Shown in pieces: positions 5,007-7,113 of a stretch of DNA of 7,113 bases. The DNA comes from an uncultured Acidimicrobiaceae bacterium (GTDB taxonomy: Bacteria; Actinomycetota; Acidimicrobiia; Acidimicrobiales; Bog-793). A program made the position numbers and the translations under genes. The notes under the pieces were generated by a model, which was given only the letters and a program-made list of their open reading frames with translations, was not told where the DNA came from and ran no database searches. The stretch covers positions 1 to 7,113 of the forward strand of contig CAIVND010000224.1 in the NCBI GenBank assembly GCA_903907185.1, in the 5' to 3' direction. Numbering within the stretch: the stretch's first letter is position 1; each line of letters begins with the position of its first letter.

Positions 5007-5945
5007 ATGACTAACTCCACTCCACTCATTACCGAGATCGCCCCAGGTGTTCTTGAAATCGATACGCTCCTCGGGGGATGGCAACATGCGACCGCTGGTT
5101 ATCTCATCGGTGGTGATGCACCGATACTCATCGAGACCGGATCACAATCATCAGTTCCCACGCTCCTCACCGCCCTCGACCACCTCGGTATCGGGTCAGA
5201 GGACCTCGCAGGAGTAGCGGTCACGCACATCCACCTTGACCACGCGGGCGGTGTCGGAGACGTCGCACGCGCCTTCCCAAAGGCCAAGGTCTATGTCCAT
5301 GAGCTTGGTGCGCGTCATCTGATCGATCCAACTCGGCTCATCGACTCTGCGGCTCGCGTCTATGGTGACCTCCTCGACAGCCTCTATGGGCGTCTCGACC
5401 CAACTGACGCTGAACGGGTTGTGGTGCTGAGTGACGGTGACACGGTAGATACTGGGAGCCGCACCGTACGGGCAATCAACTCCCCGGGCCATGCAAAGCA
5501 CCATCTCGCCTATCTCGATGAGACAAGCGGAATCTTGTTTGCGGGCGACGCGCTCGGTGTCCAGCTTCCTGACGGCGGGGTTCTACGGCCAGCGACCCCT
5601 CCAGCCGACTTTGACTTCACCCTCGCGATCGACTCCATGCACCGCTTTGGCGACCTGCATCCAAGTGGCATCGCGCTCACACACTACGGTCTCATCCCGC
5701 TCCAGCCAGACGTTCTCCTCGCAGACGCTGAGGAGCGGCTTCGCTCATGGGTGGGTGTCGCCGAACTTGCCTACCGCGATGGTCGCGATATCGCTGCCGC
5801 GCTGACAGAAAGTTTTGCTCAATCGATTGACGACGTCGATGAGGTTCAACGATCACGCATAGAGACGCTCAATGGGATCCACTCGAATGCGGCTGGTATC
5901 CGCCGCTGGATCGAGACGCGCGGTCGCTTGCCTCACGTCGTTTAG
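5007..5945 (+). CDS. Metallo-beta-lactamase-fold hydrolase
   Basis: MBL-superfamily hydrolase of 312 aa, cytosolic, predicted to bind two metal ions. The metal-binding motif is THIHLDHAGG (73-82; His74, His76, Asp78, His79). Further ligands are His162 in SPGHAKHH, Asp181 in FAGDALG and His226 in LTHYGL. The strand before the first motif reads ILIETG (40-45), with Glu43 where many members have Asp. A C-terminal helical extension of about 80 residues follows the metal core. The substrate cannot be told; relatives in this broad group include glyoxalase II-like thioesterases, lactonases and many uncharacterised enzymes. The frame remains open upstream to an ATG at 4887, but that extension lies inside pyrE and is Arg/Ser/Cys-rich with no family similarity, so the ATG at 5007 is chosen. 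The 8-bp gap after pyrE implies a shared transcript. Confidence 0.9.
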   Translation: MTNSTPLITEIAPGVLEIDTLLGGWQHATAGYLIGGDAPILIETGSQSSVPTLLTALDHLGIGSEDLAGVAVTHIHLDHAGGVGDVARAFPKAKVYVHELGARHLIDPTRLIDSAARVYGDLLDSLYGRLDPTDAERVVVLSDGDTVDTGSRTVRAINSPGHAKHHLAYLDETSGILFAGDALGVQLPDGGVLRPATPPADFDFTLAIDSMHRFGDLHPSGIALTHYGLIPLQPDVLLADAEERLRSWVGVAELAYRDGRDIAAALTESFAQSIDDVDEVQRSRIETLNGIHSNAAGIRRWIETRGRLPHVV

Positions 5946-6139
5946 ATCATTTGAATTCCAAATGACTGTTGGCATCGAGTACCAAACGCCTATTTTGACA
6001 TGCGGCATCAGACACGCCTCCCAGAATCTTGACGCATGAGTTCTTACCAATTGGCATTTGAACAGTTAGGCCGCTCATAACGAGTCTTCGTCGTATCTGG
6101 GTACCGCCAAATCGCGGTTGGTGAGTTAGCATTATTTTC
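5946..6139. other. AT-richer intergenic region
   Basis: This 194-bp stretch has no recognisable gene. It is visibly richer in A+T than the flanking hydrolase gene. It begins with an inverted repeat right after the hydrolase stop and contains the palindrome CCAATTGG at 6047-6054. A TTGACA at 5995-6000 matches a -35 hexamer, but no acceptable -10 lies 16-19 bp downstream. Short open frames on both strands (the longest 61 codons on the minus strand, 5947-6132) resemble no family I know. Confidence 0.6.
5947..5965 (+). repeat. Inverted repeat immediately after the MBL-fold gene
   Basis: TCATTTG (5947-5953), a 5-nt AATTC loop and CAAATGA (5959-5965) form a perfect 7-bp stem one base after the stop codon. 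The stem is AT-rich and no T-tract follows, so it is a weak candidate for a 3'-end element and not a canonical terminator. Confidence 0.5.
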
Positions 6140-6751
6140 GTGGTTCACTCCCTGACTTTTCCCGGACCGAAATCAATTCTTGCTCGGCTTAGAGAAACAC
6201 GACAGGACATCCGATCACTGCGCGATGAGGTTGCGCAACTTCTCCAGGCATTCGATCAAATCAAAGTGATCTCGGAAGAAGCTAAACAAGCGGTGCTCGC
6301 TAGCAGTGAAGAGATCGCCCAAATTCGCAATGAGCTCGCGGTTGCTTCCGAACTCGCTGACAAGGGTCGGGAGCGGGCTTTACTTGCAATTCGCATGGTC
6401 CGAGATGATGATGCCTCGGCTCGTGAATTGTTGTGGTCACTCAGAAAGTCTGACAAGTACGAGGCGGCATTTCAAGAAGATGAGCCGCTAGTCACCGTTC
6501 TTATGACGACATATATGAATTGGCCTCTTATCCGAGATATCTCGCTACCGTCAATCATCGAGCAAACCTACGAGAATTACGAAGTGATCGTTGTCGGAGA
6601 TGCTGCCCCGGACGAAACTCGGAGGGTAGTTGAATCATTTAACGACCATCGAATCAAATTCGTCAATCTCCCATATCGCGGTCCATATCCTCCGAAGTAC
6701 CGCCGCGACAAAGAGGCGACCGCGCTCAGGCTCCCTGCTCTAATCGTGTGA
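6140..6751 (+). pseudogene. Truncated glycosyltransferase family 2 gene (5' fragment)
   Basis: The 203-codon frame opens with a GTG. Residues about 11-108 are charged and helical, probably a coiled coil. From residue 116 a GT-A-fold family 2 domain begins: PLVTVLMTTYMNW (116-128), LPSIIEQTYENYEVIVVGDAAPDET (136-160) and a conserved-looking RGPYP (180-184). Normal GT2 domains then run on for more than 100 residues with the catalytic DxD motif and acceptor site. Here the sequence loses likeness after about residue 185 and stops at 203, with no DxD. The last 12 bases overlap the 3' end of the oppositely oriented FAH-family gene, so the rest of the gene has been replaced. Base composition is more AT-rich than in neighbouring genes, which fits acquired surface-polysaccharide DNA. 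The product is probably inactive as a transferase. An intact short protein with a coiled-coil role is a less likely alternative. Confidence 0.68.
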
Positions 6752-7113
6752 GCCATCATCAGGCTCAGCGACGGTCATATTTGCGCACTCCCCCACCCCC
6801 TCGATCGTGGAACGCACCATCTGGCCGGGTAGGAGAAACCTCGGAGGGGTTCTGCCAGCCCCGACGCCACCCGTTGTGCCGGTCGCGATGATGTCGCCGG
6901 GCATTAGAGTCACGATCTGCGAGCAGTACGACACGATCTCGCGTGGACCAAATACCAGCTGAGACGTGCGATCGTGTTGGACGACCTCGCCGTCGACCTC
7001 GCAACGCACTTCAAGGTCGAAAGGGTTGTCGAGCTCGTCGAGCGTCACCAACGTTGGTCCAACTGGTGTAGTGGCATCGAATGTCTTGCCCTGCAGCCAT
7101 TCGGTCGTCCGCA
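6740..7113 (-). CDS. Fumarylacetoacetate hydrolase-family protein (C-terminal part, 5' end beyond the window)
   Basis: The last 123 residues of a protein of the FAH family, whose members hydrolyse or decarboxylate beta-diketo acids in aromatic-compound and related catabolism. The frame runs to the right edge without a start. Reading inward, it shows EWLQGKTFDATTPVGPTLVT, the conserved lysine-containing strand and GP turn. Next come LDLEV-like strands with DGEVVQ, the TSQLVF segment, SQIVTLMPGDIIATGTTGGVGAG, PPRFLLPGQMV, and a terminal strand with IEGVG. These are the usual order and spacing for the FAH C-terminal domain. The metal-binding acidic residues of the active site lie in the part outside the window, so activity cannot be assessed. 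The TTG at 7049-7051 is not taken as a start because the family-conserved region continues upstream of it. The stop at 6740-6742 lies inside the truncated glycosyltransferase frame. Confidence 0.87.
   Translation of the reverse strand, partial: RTTEWLQGKTFDATTPVGPTLVTLDELDNPFDLEVRCEVDGEVVQHDRTSQLVFGPREIVSYCSQIVTLMPGDIIATGTTGGVGAGRTPPRFLLPGQMVRSTIEGVGECANMTVAEPDDGSHD

Noticed and set aside
5995..6000. TTGACA as a -35 hexamer for the truncated transferase
   Set aside because: No TANNNT-type -10 is found at a workable distance downstream.
5947..6132. 61-codon minus-strand frame in the AT-richer intergenic region
   Set aside because: No recognisable family, no ribosome binding site and no conserved motif; kept only as a remark on that region.
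6749..6767. Inverted repeat TGAGCC, 7-nt loop, GGCTCA as a bidirectional terminator between the transferase fragment and the FAH gene
   Set aside because: The stem is only 6 bp, no T-tract follows on either strand, and it lies inside the last codons of the FAH gene.

Overview
This 7.1 kb window looks like chromosomal DNA from an actinobacterium. The signs are a GC content in the mid-50s percent by eye, several GTG starts, weak or absent Shine-Dalgarno sequences, a RegX3/PhoP-like response regulator with an actinobacterial-style PHO box in front of it, and cyclophilins with a Cys-containing N-terminal block that I associate with this phylum. An Acidimicrobiia-like member is my guess. The sequence shows no 16S or other taxonomic marker, so that placement is an inference.

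Layout from left to right. (1) Positions 17-1421, plus strand: two tandem cyclophilin-type peptidyl-prolyl isomerases. The first is membrane-anchored and exported; the second has no signal peptide. A 16-bp tandem repeat lies between them. (2) Positions 3361 down to 1418, minus strand: a compact three-gene unit, VIT1/CCC1-type metal transporter, then SixA-type histidine phosphatase, then S51-family (cyanophycinase/peptidase E-like) serine peptidase. The peptidase stop codon interlocks with the second cyclophilin's stop at a CTAG. (3) Positions 3362-3558: a 197-bp divergent regulatory region with a strong palindrome and a run of 11-bp PHO-box units in register. (4) Positions 3559-4344, plus strand: an OmpR/RegX3-type response regulator with no adjacent histidine kinase. 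(5) Positions 4417-5945, plus strand: orotate phosphoribosyltransferase (pyrE) followed after 8 bp by a metallo-beta-lactamase-fold hydrolase. (6) Positions 5946-6751: an AT-richer intergenic stretch and a glycosyltransferase family 2 gene cut off before its catalytic DxD region. (7) Position 6740 to the right edge, minus strand: the C-terminal part of a fumarylacetoacetate hydrolase-family enzyme, whose 3' end overlaps the broken glycosyltransferase.

Most genes are ordinary housekeeping or metabolic genes. The parts most worth a second look are the in-phase PHO-box array in the divergent promoter, which predicts autoregulation of the response regulator and perhaps co-control of the metal-transporter operon; the unusual operon joining metal transport, a phosphatase and a peptidase; the paired anchored and cytosolic cyclophilins with an identical Cys-x19-Cys spacing; and the gene-breaking junction near 6690-6740. 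I saw no CRISPR array, tRNA, rRNA or intact mobile element. No single stretch without a gene exceeds 300 bp.
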